Part shown: piece by piece, positions 29,268 through 39,439 of the stretch | Position numbering within the stretch: position 1 is the first letter of the stretch | Layout: each line of letters begins with the position of its first letter | Source of the DNA: an uncultured Ectothiorhodospiraceae bacterium | GTDB lineage: Bacteria; Pseudomonadota; Gammaproteobacteria; CAMYNG01 | Reading direction: 5' to 3' | Assembly (NCBI GenBank): GCA_947259765.1 | Contig: CAMYNG010000008.1 | Coordinates: 72,209 to 130,575 of the forward strand | Length of the DNA: 58,367 nt | The notes under the pieces: generated by a model | The model's input: only the letters and a program-made list of their open reading frames with translations | Told to the model about the DNA's origin: nothing | Database searches by the model: none | Translations under genes and position numbers: made by a program

Positions 29268-32200
29268 TTAACCCGCCTTCAACCGCTTGCGCAAAAATGC
29301 GTAGTACATCACCGGTATTACCAGCAAGGTCAACAGGGTTGAAACCAGGATACCGAAAATAAGCGACACCGCCAGACCACTAAAAATGGGATCATCCAGA
29401 ATGAAGAACGCCCCCAGCATGGCCGCCAAACCCGTCAATACTATGGGCTTGGTGCGTACGGAACCGGAGCGGATGACCGCTTCCTCAAAGTCCACACCCT
29501 TGCGCACTTCCTCGTTGATAAAGTCCACCAGCAAGATGGAATTGCGCACAATTATCCCCGCCAACGCGATCATGCCGATCATGGACGTGGCGGTAAACTG
29601 TTTGCCCAACAGAGCATGACCCGGCATGACACCGATAATGGTAAGCGGAATGGGCGCCATGATAATCAACGGTACCAAGTACGATCGAAACTGACCCACA
29701 ACAAGAAGGTAGATCAATATCATACCCACCGAGTAGGCAAGCCCCATATCCCGAAACGTGTCGTAAGTGACCTGCCACTCGCCGTCCCATTTCAAGGAGT
29801 ATCGATAGGGATTGTCCGGCTGATCGATAAAGTACTGTTCAATCGTTCCGCCGTTCTCAAAATTCTGTTCTCCCAAAGAAGCAAAAATACTGAACAGGCC
29901 ATACAAGGGACTATCGAGATCACCCGCGACATCACCGGTAACATACGCGACAGGTAGAAGATCTTTGTGATAGATCGCATTCTCGCGCGTTGTTCTGTCA
30001 ACTTTGACGAATTCACTAAGAGGGACCAGACCACCGAACCGGCTACGTACACGAAGATCCAGCAAGCGATCCATTTGCGCCTTGTCAGCAACGGGTAACT
30101 CAAGACGAATTGGTAACGGATATTTCAAATGACTGCTGTGCAGGTAACTCACATCTTCCCCACTCAGCGCCGCGGATAAGGCCGTGACTGCAGCCTGCTG
30201 GGTTACTCCGAGCATTGCGGCTTTATTCTGATCAACCCGCACAATAAATTTGGGTGCAACCGCTTCAATGCTGTCATCAACATCGACGACGCCCACAGTT
30301 TGCTCGAATACGGAACGCACCTGTTGCGCCACCTTCTGCTGACCATCGTAGCTAAGGCCATAGATTTCCGCCACCAGCGGTGACTGTACCGGCGGTCCGG
30401 GAGGCACCTCAACTACCTTTACGTTCGCATTGAGTTGCTCGGCGAGCGGACCAAGAAGTTCACGGGCTTCACGCGCTATCGCATGGCTTTGCCGATCGCG
30501 ATCTTTCTTGTCCACCAAATTGACTTGAATATCTCCAACATACGCTTCATTGCGCAGGTAGTACTGGCGAACCAGTCCGTTAAAGTTAATCGGTGCTGCG
30601 GTGCCGGCGTAAACCTGATAATCCGAAACTTCAGGAATATCACCCAGGCGCACCGCCAGTTGTTCAAGAACATTCGCGGTTCTCTCGACACTGGTGCCCT
30701 CAGGCATATCAACAATCACCTGAAACTCTGACTTGTTGTCAAACGGCAGCATTTTCAGAACCACCAGTTCAAACACAACGAGACTCATGGAAATCGTAAT
30801 AAGCAGAACAATTGCACCCAAAAGGCCCCAGCGCCGGGTGCGGCCAGTGTCGCCGGCGAGAAACGGACCCATGACGCGCTTGAAAAAATCATACAATGGA
30901 CCTTGTTGCGATCCCTTTGCGGCATGATCCGTGGCGTGCCGGCCCAGTAAGATGTTCGCCAACCAGGGAGTCACTACGAAGGCAACAATGAGAGAGATCA
31001 ACATACCAATGCTGGCATTAATGGGGATCGGACTCATGTAGGGCCCCATCAAGCCGCTGACGAAGGCCATGGGTAACAGCGCTGCAATCACGGTAAACGT
31101 CGCGAGAATCGTCGGCCCGCCCACTTCATCCACCGCCACCGGGATGGCTTCCAGCAGGTTGCGCGCGCCAAGCATCATGTGGCGATGAATGTTTTCCACC
31201 ACAACAATCGCGTCATCGACAAGTATGCCAATGGAAAATATCAGCGCGAAAAGGGAAACACGATTCAGCGTAAAACCCCAGGCCCAGGACGCAAACAGTG
31301 TCATGGCCAGGGTAATGACCACTGCCACACCGACGATGACAGCCTCGCGCCAGCCCAGGGCCAGCAATACCAATAGCACCACGGACGCGGTTGCGAACAC
31401 CAGTTTGCTAATCAGCTTCTTCGCTTTAGCATCTGCGGTTGCACCGTAGTTACGTGTAACTGTTAAGTTAATCCCGTCCGGGATGAATACACCCTTTAGT
31501 TCTTCGACACGCTCAATGATCTGGTTAGCAATCTTTACTGCGTTGGTGCCCGGCTGTTTCGCCACCGCCACTGTAACTGCCGGGAACTCACCAGCGGAAT
31601 CAATCCCCTTGCTCTCGCGTGCCAGCCCGGTGCCGAGCCAGACATAACGTTCAGCCTGATCCGGGCCGAAACGAATTTCTGCAACATCACTCAGGAACAC
31701 CGGCTTTGATTCATGCACACCGATGATCAGGTTTTTCACTTCCTCTGGTGTGGAAAGAAAGGTACCGGTCTGAACCTGAATTTCCTGGTCATCCGTGACC
31801 ATCATGCCAGACGGTGTTGTTGTATTGTTGCTTTTGAACGCCTGTCGAATGTCGCCAAGGTCTAGGCCGTAGGCGGACAAGGCGGCCGCGTCGAAAAGTA
31901 CATGCACGACCTGATCGGGGCCGCCGATAGTGTAGATGTCACGGGTCCCCTTGATTCGCTTCAACTCCGCTTCGATGGCATGTGCGGCACGTTGCAACTC
32001 GTGTCCACCGATTTCTTGATTATCGGACCACAACGTCATGCTGACGACGGGAACGTCATCGATGCCCTTAGGTTTAATTAACGGCTGTACTACGCCGACT
32101 TCCGGTGGCAACCAATCCTGTTTGGAGTAAAGTGCGTTATAAATTCGCACAATGGCCTGTGTGCGATCCTCGCCGACTTTGAATCGTACGGTCAGCACCG

Positions 32201-32486
32201 CCATGCCCGGACGTGAAACCGAGTAAATGTGTTTTACACCTTGTAACTCCGAGAGGATCTGCTCCGCAGGAGTGGTTATCAGGTGTTCAACTTCCTGCGC
32301 CGCGGCACCCGGGAAGGGAATAAAAACATTTGCGAAAGTGACATTGATCTGCGGCTCTTCCTCGCGCGGTGTTATCGCAACCGCAAACACACCGAGGAGA
32401 AACCCGACCAGCGCCAGTAAAGGAGTAATCTCGGACGTCAGAAACCGTTTTGCCAGCCCACCGGAAACACCGAGTGAACTACTCAT
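29268..32486 (-). CDS. RND-family efflux permease
   Basis: An inner-membrane proton-driven RND transporter of 1072 residues from the ATG at 32486. This start lies within ATGAGTAG and overlaps the adaptor gene's stop by 8 bp, so the two are translationally coupled; a longer reading frame upstream is not needed. Twelve transmembrane segments and two large periplasmic loops are arranged as in AcrB. TM4 shows the proton-relay acid pair in GILVDDAIVVVENIHRHM. It belongs to the hydrophobic-compound rather than the heavy-metal subgroup, on length and TPREEEPQI at the first loop. No outer-membrane TolC partner is in the window. Confidence 0.93.
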   Translation of the reverse strand: MSSSLGVSGGLAKRFLTSEITPLLALVGFLLGVFAVAITPREEEPQINVTFANVFIPFPGAAAQEVEHLITTPAEQILSELQGVKHIYSVSRPGMAVLTVRFKVGEDRTQAIVRIYNALYSKQDWLPPEVGVVQPLIKPKGIDDVPVVSMTLWSDNQEIGGHELQRAAHAIEAELKRIKGTRDIYTIGGPDQVVHVLFDAAALSAYGLDLGDIRQAFKSNNTTTPSGMMVTDDQEIQVQTGTFLSTPEEVKNLIIGVHESKPVFLSDVAEIRFGPDQAERYVWLGTGLARESKGIDSAGEFPAVTVAVAKQPGTNAVKIANQIIERVEELKGVFIPDGINLTVTRNYGATADAKAKKLISKLVFATASVVLLVLLALGWREAVIVGVAVVITLAMTLFASWAWGFTLNRVSLFALIFSIGILVDDAIVVVENIHRHMMLGARNLLEAIPVAVDEVGGPTILATFTVIAALLPMAFVSGLMGPYMSPIPINASIGMLISLIVAFVVTPWLANILLGRHATDHAAKGSQQGPLYDFFKRVMGPFLAGDTGRTRRWGLLGAIVLLITISMSLVVFELVVLKMLPFDNKSEFQVIVDMPEGTSVERTANVLEQLAVRLGDIPEVSDYQVYAGTAAPINFNGLVRQYYLRNEAYVGDIQVNLVDKKDRDRQSHAIAREARELLGPLAEQLNANVKVVEVPPGPPVQSPLVAEIYGLSYDGQQKVAQQVRSVFEQTVGVVDVDDSIEAVAPKFIVRVDQNKAAMLGVTQQAAVTALSAALSGEDVSYLHSSHLKYPLPIRLELPVADKAQMDRLLDLRVRSRFGGLVPLSEFVKVDRTTRENAIYHKDLLPVAYVTGDVAGDLDSPLYGLFSIFASLGEQNFENGGTIEQYFIDQPDNPYRYSLKWDGEWQVTYDTFRDMGLAYSVGMILIYLLVVGQFRSYLVPLIIMAPIPLTIIGVMPGHALLGKQFTATSMIGMIALAGIIVRNSILLVDFINEEVRKGVDFEEAVIRSGSVRTKPIVLTGLAAMLGAFFILDDPIFSGLAVSLIFGILVSTLLTLLVIPVMYYAFLRKRLKAG

Positions 32487-33522
32487 CGGCGGCACCGCGG
32501 CGCTGTTCCACGACCAGTCCGGCGGCTCGCACCGGGTCAAGCGCGACCTGATCGCCCGCTTTCAATCCGGCCAGCACAGTCACATGGCCATCACCGGCAG
32601 GCCCACCCAGGCGTACGTAACGCATGCTCAGCGTATCATTTTCGACCACGTAGACAGCCGTAACTTCGCTACGCCGTGCGACTGCATCTCGCGGCACCAC
32701 GAGACGGGCTTCCTCACCGGTTTGAAAGGCCACCTTAACCCACATGCCGGGATAGATATTGGACTGCCCTGACTCAAGGTTAACGCGAACCTGAAAGGTA
32801 TGCGTCGCCGCATCGGCAAACGGACTGATCACCAATGACCGCGCCGGCACGCTCACACCGGGCTTGAGAATAACCCGCGCCTTGCGATTTTTACGGATGT
32901 TGGCAATCAGGGATTGGGGTGCGTGTGTAGTGGCTCGCAAGGACTCCAATGAGATACCACTCATCAGTTTTTGTCCGACTCGGGCCGTTTCACCCACCTC
33001 AATGTGGCGCTTGACCACTATGCCATTGTAGGGCGCACGAACAATGGTGTTTTCCAGTGCTTCGGTCGCCTGGTTCAGGCGTGCACGGGCCGCCTTAAGT
33101 CCGGCCTCGGCCTTATCATACGAGGCACGAGCGACCAGTTTTTTCTCATAAACTTCCTTGACCCGCTCGAATTCAGATTTGGCCTCCTGGAAACGCGCCA
33201 TCGCAACGTCCTGGTTAGCACGTTGCTCCTTGTCGCGAAAATGCAGCAAGACCGCGCCCTTTTCCACGTAGTCGTCAACGTCGAAAAAGATTGCCTCGAC
33301 GCGGTCAGTAATTTGGGCCGAAACGGTAGACTGTTTGACCGCCTCTATACGCGCATCCAGTACCCGTTCACTGGCCACTTTAACTTGCTCGGCAGTGGCA
33401 ACCTCCAGCTCTGGAGGTGCGGCTATTCCGTTTTGCGGCGCCAAACAAAAAATACATACTGCTATCAGAACCCATCTCGCGACTGCGGTCGAGCTACTAA
33501 AGAAGAAGTTTGCGAATGACAT
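32479..33522 (-). CDS. RND efflux membrane-fusion (periplasmic adaptor) protein
   Basis: The adaptor of the pump downstream: 347 residues from the ATG at 33522, which has CAGGGA a few bases upstream; this is preferred to a start 28 codons earlier. A hydrophobic signal/anchor segment (WVLIAVCIFCLA) leads into the beta-barrel and lipoyl halves (VSAQITDRVEAIFFDVDDYVEKG) flanking a coiled-coil hairpin (~90-145). IVRAPYNGIVVKRHIEVGETARVGQKL is the second lipoyl half. No lipobox is visible, so it is anchored by its helix or free in the periplasm. Confidence 0.92.
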   Translation of the reverse strand: MSFANFFFSSSTAVARWVLIAVCIFCLAPQNGIAAPPELEVATAEQVKVASERVLDARIEAVKQSTVSAQITDRVEAIFFDVDDYVEKGAVLLHFRDKEQRANQDVAMARFQEAKSEFERVKEVYEKKLVARASYDKAEAGLKAARARLNQATEALENTIVRAPYNGIVVKRHIEVGETARVGQKLMSGISLESLRATTHAPQSLIANIRKNRKARVILKPGVSVPARSLVISPFADAATHTFQVRVNLESGQSNIYPGMWVKVAFQTGEEARLVVPRDAVARRSEVTAVYVVENDTLSMRYVRLGGPAGDGHVTVLAGLKAGDQVALDPVRAAGLVVEQRRGAADE

Positions 33523-33652
33523 GTTTCCCTGCCCAGATTGTCCAAGGTGTCTACCGGGCGCAATGTTAACCCGCAGAACTCCCGCGGACAACGTTGATGC
33601 GCACACACGATGCGCATTAAGAGTTTAGGGAATGAATTAAGAGCCGGGGTGG

Positions 33653-34846
33653 CTAATTCAGCTTGAAACCGGACAGGGTTTGGCGCAGTTGGCTGGCCAG
33701 TTCAGCAAGTTCATCACTGGTGGAACTGGTTTGGTGAACTCCCTCGGCAGCCATTTCCGACACCTGGGTGATGTTTACGACATTCTGATTGATACTGTCG
33801 GCTACATTACTTTGCTCACCGGCAGCGGAGGCGATCTGCGTCACCATTGTATTAATGGTCGAAACGGCGCCCGATATTTCCGCCAGTGCCTCGGCCGCCT
33901 TTTCAGTCTGCTCGACACCTTCATTCGCCTGTTCTTTGCCTTTTTGCATCACGGTCACCGCTTTGCGGGTACCGTGTTGCAAGCGATCGATCATAGCGCT
34001 GATCTCTTCCGTGGAAGACTGAGTGCGGGTCGCCAGCGTCCGCACTTCATCGGCAACCACGGCAAATCCTCGACCTTGCTCACCGGCGCGCGCGGCCTCG
34101 ATAGCGGCATTCAGAGCCAACAGGTTGGTTTGCTCGGCGATGCCGTTTATGACCTCTAACACTTGGCCAATGTTTTCACTTTCCGACTCCAGCTCATTGA
34201 TCACTCCAGTAGCATCACTGACATTGGCGGCCAGATTATCAATGGCACACATCGCCTCCACGGTCACAACTTTGGCGTTACTACCTTGCTCATCGGCTTC
34301 GCGGGTTGCTTCGGCGGCCTGTTCGGCATTACGGGCAACTTCCTGTGCCGTGGCACTCATTTCATTCACTGCGGTAGCAACCTGGCTGACTTCATCCTGC
34401 TGTTGCTGCGCACCACGGCCGGTTTCATCCGTTATCTCATGCATACGCCCCGCTACGCCCGACAGACGCTCTACCGCTTCATGCATGGCTGCCAGCATGC
34501 CGCGCAGATTTTCCGTCATGAGGTTGGTACTTGCGGCAAACGCGCCAACGAGATCGTCACTTTTGATATCGCAGGTTTGGGACACATCCTTTTGGCTGAC
34601 TGCGTCGGCAATCTCGGCGATGCGCGCCATGCGGCTCAAAAGAACGCGCTTGACGAGCACATAATTCAGCAACCCAAAACCGCCACCCCAAAGGACACAA
34701 ATGGCCATGAACGCGGCGAAATTCTCAATTGGGCGATCGACGAACAGCGTGGCAAAAAACGGAAATACGACCCCGGCAAACAGACCGAAGCCCACAAACG
34801 AAAGAGTTAAATTGCGCAAGACGCTTGGTTTCCAACGAAATGCCAT
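33653..34846 (-). CDS. Methyl-accepting chemotaxis protein lacking a periplasmic domain
   Basis: A short chemoreceptor (397 residues from the ATG at 34846; earlier in-frame starts at 34858 and 34870 are possible). Two transmembrane helices near the N-terminus are separated by only a few residues ([10 protein letters not shown]), so there is almost no periplasmic sensor. HAMP-like and signalling coiled-coil regions follow, with hairpin tip [39 protein letters not shown]. No C-terminal CheR tether. It likely senses membrane or cytoplasmic state. It is upstream of the RND operon. Confidence 0.9.
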   Translation of the reverse strand: MAFRWKPSVLRNLTLSFVGFGLFAGVVFPFFATLFVDRPIENFAAFMAICVLWGGGFGLLNYVLVKRVLLSRMARIAEIADAVSQKDVSQTCDIKSDDLVGAFAASTNLMTENLRGMLAAMHEAVERLSGVAGRMHEITDETGRGAQQQQDEVSQVATAVNEMSATAQEVARNAEQAAEATREADEQGSNAKVVTVEAMCAIDNLAANVSDATGVINELESESENIGQVLEVINGIAEQTNLLALNAAIEAARAGEQGRGFAVVADEVRTLATRTQSSTEEISAMIDRLQHGTRKAVTVMQKGKEQANEGVEQTEKAAEALAEISGAVSTINTMVTQIASAAGEQSNVADSINQNVVNITQVSEMAAEGVHQTSSTSDELAELASQLRQTLSGFKLN

Positions 34847-35018
34847 AGTGCCCACCATAAATGTTGCCACGTACGCGGTACGGTCCGCGGCGTTCTTTAA
34901 GACATATCGACAATTAGCGCGGGGGCTTGAGTAAATCAGGAGCTGATCGCCAGGTTTTAGGGGCTAGAAGGAAGCATGGGAGTGCCGACTTAAATAACGG
35001 TAAATGTCGCTGAAACGT

Positions 35019-35300
35019 AGTTCCCGGCACCTAAGCAACTGTTTCGAAATGGTATCGACTTTGGCGCTGAGAAAATGTCCGGGGTTGGAGGTCAGGTTTT
35101 CCTATCCTGGAGGCAAGACACGCCGTAAATACATCCCTGTAGGCTTCACGGCAGCATCCCTCGCAACTGCGTCCTGCGTTGCTCTACCTCCTGCATCCTT
35201 GCAGTCGTGCTGCCGAGAGTCTTGCCTCCAGGATAGGAAAACCTTCTCGCCAGTTTCGACTGAGCACTATTTCGACACAGTTGTTTAGGTGCCGGGACCT
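35019..35300. repeat. Nested-hairpin element A (inverted-repeat element downstream of the HDAC-family gene)
   Basis: The element has three layers. Outer arms at 35019-35053 and about 35268-35300 are inverted copies with a few mismatches. Inner arms at 35095-35119 and 35219-35243 are a perfect 25-bp inverted repeat ending in CAAGAC/GTCTTG. The 99-bp core (35120-35218) is a set of smaller hairpins with AGGAT/AGGGAT-type loops, for example CTGCA-AGGA-TGCAG on the minus strand. The core next to the left inner arm matches element B at 51.5 kb. The HDAC stop codon lies inside the right outer arm. No open frame or transposase is seen; not a CRISPR array. Confidence 0.85.
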
Positions 35301-36238
35301 GATATCAATGCTTCAACGACGGCGGTCCAGGCGGTGGCGAGGTTGGTGCGGTTGTAGCCCCCGCCACCGAGGGCCACGAGACGACCCTGCGCATGACGTG
35401 CCGCTAACCCAAGCAGGCGCTGTGCAGCGAATCGGTGTGCCTCGGCGGAATAGCGCAGATGGGTAATTGGATCGCCCGCCAGACTGTCGGCGCCGCACTG
35501 CAGAATAAAAAACTCCGGCGCGAATTGATCGAGAAAATCCTCAGCCCGCGCCCACTCCAAGCGAAAGCGGTCGTCGTTGGCCTCCGGCGGCATGGGAATG
35601 TTCAGCTTGGTTCCCGCTGCCGCGCCGCGTCCGGTTTCGGCCGCTGCCCCGGTGCCGGGATACAAATAGCGACCGTCTTCATGAAAGTCGGCGAAAACCA
35701 GTTCCGCGTCGTCTTCAAAGGCGTAGAACACGCCGTCTCCATGATGTGCGTCGATATCCACATAGGCAACTCGCTTAATGCCATGTACCTGGCGCAGTGT
35801 TTCGATGGCAACACCACAGTCGTTGAATACGCAGAAACCGGCGGCCGCATCACGTCTCGCGTGGTGCAGGCCGGCGATAGGAACAAAGGCACGCTGTACC
35901 TCACCCGCAACGACCCGCGCAACAGCATCCAGCGTCGTACCCACTACGGTTGCGGCCGCCTCGTAGATACCGCGAAACGCCGGGGTGTCGCCACCGTCCA
36001 AAAAGCCCACACCAAGTTTCGATCGCGCACGGACTTCATCCACATACTCCGGAGTATGAAAACGGCACAGCTCCGCCCGCTCAGCGGTCGTCGGTTCCAG
36101 CACATGAACCTGGTGATCCAACTGTAACTCGCAGGCACGGTCCCAGAACGCCGCCAGGCGATCAGGACCAAACGGATGTCCTTCTCCAAACCCGTATCGA
36201 GCCAACGCCGCACCGATATAGACAGCTGTTTTTGACAC
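35285..36238 (-). CDS. Histone deacetylase-family (AcuC-like) deacetylase
   Basis: A 317-residue zinc amidohydrolase of the arginase/deacetylase fold. The catalytic region has GLHHARRDAAAGFCVFND with the paired histidines and YVDIDAHHGDGV holding the zinc Asp and His; the second Asp is in QCGADSL. GGGGYN near the end is also conserved. Bacterial members deacetylate acetyl-CoA synthetase (AcuC) or polyamines. AGGAGG spaced eight bases from a GTG fixes the start at 36238 rather than an ATG 21 bases earlier. Its last codons and stop lie in the arm of repeat element A. Confidence 0.92.
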   Translation of the reverse strand: MSKTAVYIGAALARYGFGEGHPFGPDRLAAFWDRACELQLDHQVHVLEPTTAERAELCRFHTPEYVDEVRARSKLGVGFLDGGDTPAFRGIYEAAATVVGTTLDAVARVVAGEVQRAFVPIAGLHHARRDAAAGFCVFNDCGVAIETLRQVHGIKRVAYVDIDAHHGDGVFYAFEDDAELVFADFHEDGRYLYPGTGAAAETGRGAAAGTKLNIPMPPEANDDRFRLEWARAEDFLDQFAPEFFILQCGADSLAGDPITHLRYSAEAHRFAAQRLLGLAARHAQGRLVALGGGGYNRTNLATAWTAVVEALISGPGT

Positions 36239-36372
36239 GCGCGTTCCTCCTGGAACCACCCCTGCATAACGAGGATCTGTAACGCTACAGTTTATTTAAT
36301 AAACAGGTACAATTCGATGCCTGACACAATTCAATCAAAGACACCTCCGGCTCACTAGACACGATTCAGCAC

Positions 36373-38046
36373 ATGGCACAATACATATTCACAATGAGCG
36401 GTGTAAGCAAGGTCGTACCGCCCAAACGAACCATCCTCAAAGACATCTCGCTGTCATTTTTTCCGGGCGCCAAAATCGGCGTGCTGGGGCTAAACGGTTC
36501 AGGAAAATCCAGCCTGTTGCGCATCATGGCAGGCGAAGACCAGGAATTCGACGGCGAGGCCCGTCCGCAAGCCGGGATTAAGGTGGGCTATCTACAACAG
36601 GAGCCCCATCTGGATGAAACCAAGGACGTGCGTGGAAACGTTGAGGAAGGCGTGCGTGAAATTAAAGATATGGTGGATCGCTTTAACGCCATCAGCATGC
36701 AGTTTGCCGAACCCATGACGGATGACGAGATGAATACCCTGTTGGAAGAACAGGGCAAGTTGCAGGACGCCATCGACGCCGCCGGCGCGTGGGAACTGGA
36801 GCGCAAACTGGAAATCGCTGCAGATGCGCTGCGCTTGCCAGCCTGGGACGCTGACGTCAGCAAACTATCCGGTGGTGAAAAACGCCGCGTCGCCTTATGC
36901 AAACTGCTGTTGTCCAATCCCGATATGCTGCTGCTGGACGAACCCACCAACCACCTCGATGCGGAATCAGTTGCGTGGCTGGAACGCTTCCTTGATGAAT
37001 TTCCGGGCACCGTCGTTGCCGTAACACATGACCGATATTTCCTCGACAATGTTGCCGGCTGGATCCTGGAACTGGATCGTGGCCACGGGATTCCCTGGGA
37101 GGGAAATTATTCGTCCTGGCTGGAACAAAAGGAACAGCGCCTGGCTCAGGAGGAACGTGAACAGGCCGCCCATCACCGCGCGATCAAGGACGAACTCGAG
37201 TGGGTACGCGCCAATGCAAAGGGCCGGCACGCAAAAAGCAAGGCGCGCCTCAATCGGTTTGAAGAACTTTCCAGCAGGGAATATCAGCAGCGCAACGAAA
37301 CCCGTGAATTGTACATACCACCGGGGCCACGTTTGGGTGATCTGGTCATTGAGGCGAACCAAATCAACAAGGGTTTTGGCAACCACCTGTTGATTGAAAA
37401 TCTCAGTTTTAACTTGCCCCCGGGTGGCATAGTGGGCGTCATTGGCGCAAACGGTGCGGGTAAAACTACGCTGTTTCGTATGCTGGTTAATCAGGAACAA
37501 CCCGAGACAGGCGAACTGCGTGTTGGCGATAGCGTGCAACTTGCCTACGTCGACCAGAGCCGCGATGCGCTTGATGACAACAAAACCGTCTGGGAAGAAA
37601 TTTCTGACGGTCAGGACATTATCACCGTTGGAAAATTCGAAACACCCTCGCGCGCCTACGTCGGCCGTTTCAATTTCCGTGGGTCTGACCAACAAAAACG
37701 TATCGGTGATTTATCTGGCGGTGAGCGTAACCGTGTACACCTGGCCAAACTGCTTCGTAGTGGCGGTAACGTCTTGTTGCTGGACGAACCCACCAACGAT
37801 TTGGATGTTGAAACGCTGCGTGCATTGGAAGAGGCGCTGCTGGAATTTCCAGGAAGCGTCGTAGTGATATCACATGACCGCTGGTTTCTCGATCGCATCG
37901 CCACTCACATTCTCGCTTTCGAGGGCGACAGTCACGTTGAGTGGTTTGCCGGCAACTATGCCGACTATGAAGCCGACCGCATACGCAGATTGGGAGACGA
38001 AGCGGCACAACCACATCGGATTAAGTACAAGCGCCTGGAACATTAA
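36373..38046 (+). CDS. ettA: Energy-dependent translational throttle protein EttA (ABC-F)
   Basis: The 557-residue ABC-F ATPase binds the ribosomal E site and gates translation elongation by ATP level. Two ABC cassettes lie in one chain: Walker [10 protein letters not shown] with signature LSGGEKRRV and [11 protein letters not shown], then GANGAGKTT with LSGGERNRV and [11 protein letters not shown]. The arm insertion lies at residues ~95-135 ([13 protein letters not shown]), and the linker contains the conserved [12 protein letters not shown]. Length matches E. coli EttA (555). It is divergent from the deacetylase gene and convergent with a small gene. Confidence 0.96.
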   Translation: MAQYIFTMSGVSKVVPPKRTILKDISLSFFPGAKIGVLGLNGSGKSSLLRIMAGEDQEFDGEARPQAGIKVGYLQQEPHLDETKDVRGNVEEGVREIKDMVDRFNAISMQFAEPMTDDEMNTLLEEQGKLQDAIDAAGAWELERKLEIAADALRLPAWDADVSKLSGGEKRRVALCKLLLSNPDMLLLDEPTNHLDAESVAWLERFLDEFPGTVVAVTHDRYFLDNVAGWILELDRGHGIPWEGNYSSWLEQKEQRLAQEEREQAAHHRAIKDELEWVRANAKGRHAKSKARLNRFEELSSREYQQRNETRELYIPPGPRLGDLVIEANQINKGFGNHLLIENLSFNLPPGGIVGVIGANGAGKTTLFRMLVNQEQPETGELRVGDSVQLAYVDQSRDALDDNKTVWEEISDGQDIITVGKFETPSRAYVGRFNFRGSDQQKRIGDLSGGERNRVHLAKLLRSGGNVLLLDEPTNDLDVETLRALEEALLEFPGSVVVISHDRWFLDRIATHILAFEGDSHVEWFAGNYADYEADRIRRLGDEAAQPHRIKYKRLEH

Positions 38047-38079
38047 AAACCGGAATACGCGGCAGTTCGCTCTGTCCGC

Positions 38080-38334
38080 TTATTGAAACTCGTTGCTGAC
38101 TTCCAATGCCACAAGGTCGTCGCGATCGTAATCTTGTAACAGCTCAGACCAATCCAGCGGTTGTTCCGCCGGATGCAATTCGAGGAAGTACCAGGTGTCG
38201 AGATCAAATTCCTCAATCTCGCCATCGGAGTACTGCACTTCAATAGAATCCATATCTGCGTCCAGTACCTGAAAAATTCGTCGTTCAGAATCCTGGTACC
38301 ACTGCCCAGTCACAGGTTCAAAAGGCGTTGACAT
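38080..38334 (-). CDS. Small acidic protein of unknown function
   Basis: An 84-residue soluble protein. The ATG at 38334 has GAGGT upstream and begins MSTPFEPVTGQWY; longer forms would add an unlike, basic-hydrophobic extension. The body is acidic and beta-like, with repeated VQYSDGEIEEFDLDTWYFLEL and a terminal DWSELLQDYDRDDL. No metal-binding or catalytic motif is visible. It resembles a family of small proteins found in sulfur-oxidising Gammaproteobacteria, but I cannot assign a function. It is convergent with ettA. Confidence 0.75.
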   Translation of the reverse strand: MSTPFEPVTGQWYQDSERRIFQVLDADMDSIEVQYSDGEIEEFDLDTWYFLELHPAEQPLDWSELLQDYDRDDLVALEVSNEFQ

Positions 38335-38526
38335 GATCTTACCTCGCTGACCCCACCTTTCGGTATGGTCTTGGTTTAATTCCGGCAGACACGCAAAAAC
38401 AAGTTCGTCTGTACGACTAACCATAGCAGCCAACGCTATAAAGAAAAGCAAGCTTTTTACCTGGAAAAAGCGGGGATTAATTCAGATCCAGCATTAAGAT
38501 AAACGTACAAAAAGCTCTTTTTAAAC

Positions 38527-38557
38527 AAAAAAAAAGCCTCCGACACGGAGGCTTTTT
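38527..38557 (-). terminator. Rho-independent terminator of the DUF2914 gene
   Basis: GCCTCC-GACAC-GGAGGC (38536-38552) is flanked by A-runs before and T-runs after, so it reads as a classic stem plus U-tract on either strand. On the minus strand it lies ~20 bp past the stop of the DUF2914 gene and is followed by nine T's. Confidence 0.9.
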
Positions 38558-38578
38558 AGGTTCGACGCCGGTTGGTTT

Positions 38579-39202
38579 TTATTGACCCGTTGCTTCTTCA
38601 ACCGGGGCAGGTGCTGCAGCAGATTCAGATGTCGTATCCATTTGAGTCGCCGCAGCCGACAAAGATAGCGTATCTTCGGAGATGACCTCTCCCGCACCAT
38701 TGATGACCGAAACCTTCCAGTCACCACTCCAGTCCGGATTAAACTTCTTGCTTGACCAAACACGCCACCGCGGTCCCCTGACATCAAAGTCCACTTCCGC
38801 CATCACCTCGCCATTGTGTTCCCAACGATGTGTCGCCGTCTGGCCAGACATATCGCGTAGCTCCGTAAAGTAAAAGACCTGTTCTGTTGAACCGTCATTA
38901 CTTTGAATATCATCTACGGGCTCTCGTTCCTCAACACCCGTTGTAAATATGGAGCGCGTAACACTGCCCTGGGAAAAGCCAACCTGCTCAATGTTTTCAC
39001 CCGCAAGATCAGCACTAGCGGGTTCGGCACCGGCAGCCCCCACTCCCACATCCGTGCTGCTGGCCGAACCGGTTCCACCTACCGCTTCTGATTCAAGTGT
39101 ACTACCCACGGCTTGCTCATCCCCTGCAGCGCCCTCAGGCTCAGCAGCGTGAGCAGTAGCCACCCACGATAAAATACCGATCACCAATAAAATGTTTCGC
39201 AT
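38579..39202 (-). CDS. Secreted DUF2914-domain protein
   Basis: A 207-residue exported protein: signal peptide MRNILLVIGILSWVATAHA, then an acidic low-complexity Ala/Gly/Ser/Glu region (~20-75). A DUF2914 domain follows (~80-185), with FYFTELRDMSGQTATHRWEHNG, FDVRGPRWRVWSSK and WSGDWKVSVING. A Glu/Ala/Pro tail closes it. GGAGGAGAGGAGAATC upstream of the ATG is a strong ribosome site. The domain's role is unknown; a periplasmic or envelope location is inferred from the signal peptide. A clear terminator follows. Confidence 0.87.
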   Translation of the reverse strand: MRNILLVIGILSWVATAHAAEPEGAAGDEQAVGSTLESEAVGGTGSASSTDVGVGAAGAEPASADLAGENIEQVGFSQGSVTRSIFTTGVEEREPVDDIQSNDGSTEQVFYFTELRDMSGQTATHRWEHNGEVMAEVDFDVRGPRWRVWSSKKFNPDWSGDWKVSVINGAGEVISEDTLSLSAAATQMDTTSESAAAPAPVEEATGQ

Positions 39203-39439
39203 GATTCTCCTCTCCTCCGTTCCGCACGGAATCCCTCAAAATAAGCGAGACATAAGACAGCAACCCGTCTCGAGTAACTGTGAAGGCTATCACAGATCCG
39301 TGAGCTGCCATGTCTTAAGAATGTATGACGAGGGCAGAATTTCTATCCAGGTAAGCCTCCGGCATTTGCTTTGCGTTGCCAAATCACTTCGTGTAGGGTG
39401 AGCGGCGAATTTTAATCACATGACAGACGGTCTGGTGCA

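Noticed and set aside
34163..34810. Overlapping plus-strand frames opposite the second chemoreceptor
   Set aside because: The minus-strand MCP has unmistakable signalling-domain motifs throughout; the opposite frames are low-complexity shadows.
35120..35218. CRISPR-like or repetitive array in element A
   Set aside because: The repeated look comes from nested palindromes with similar loops, not from regular direct repeats with spacers, and no cas gene is near.
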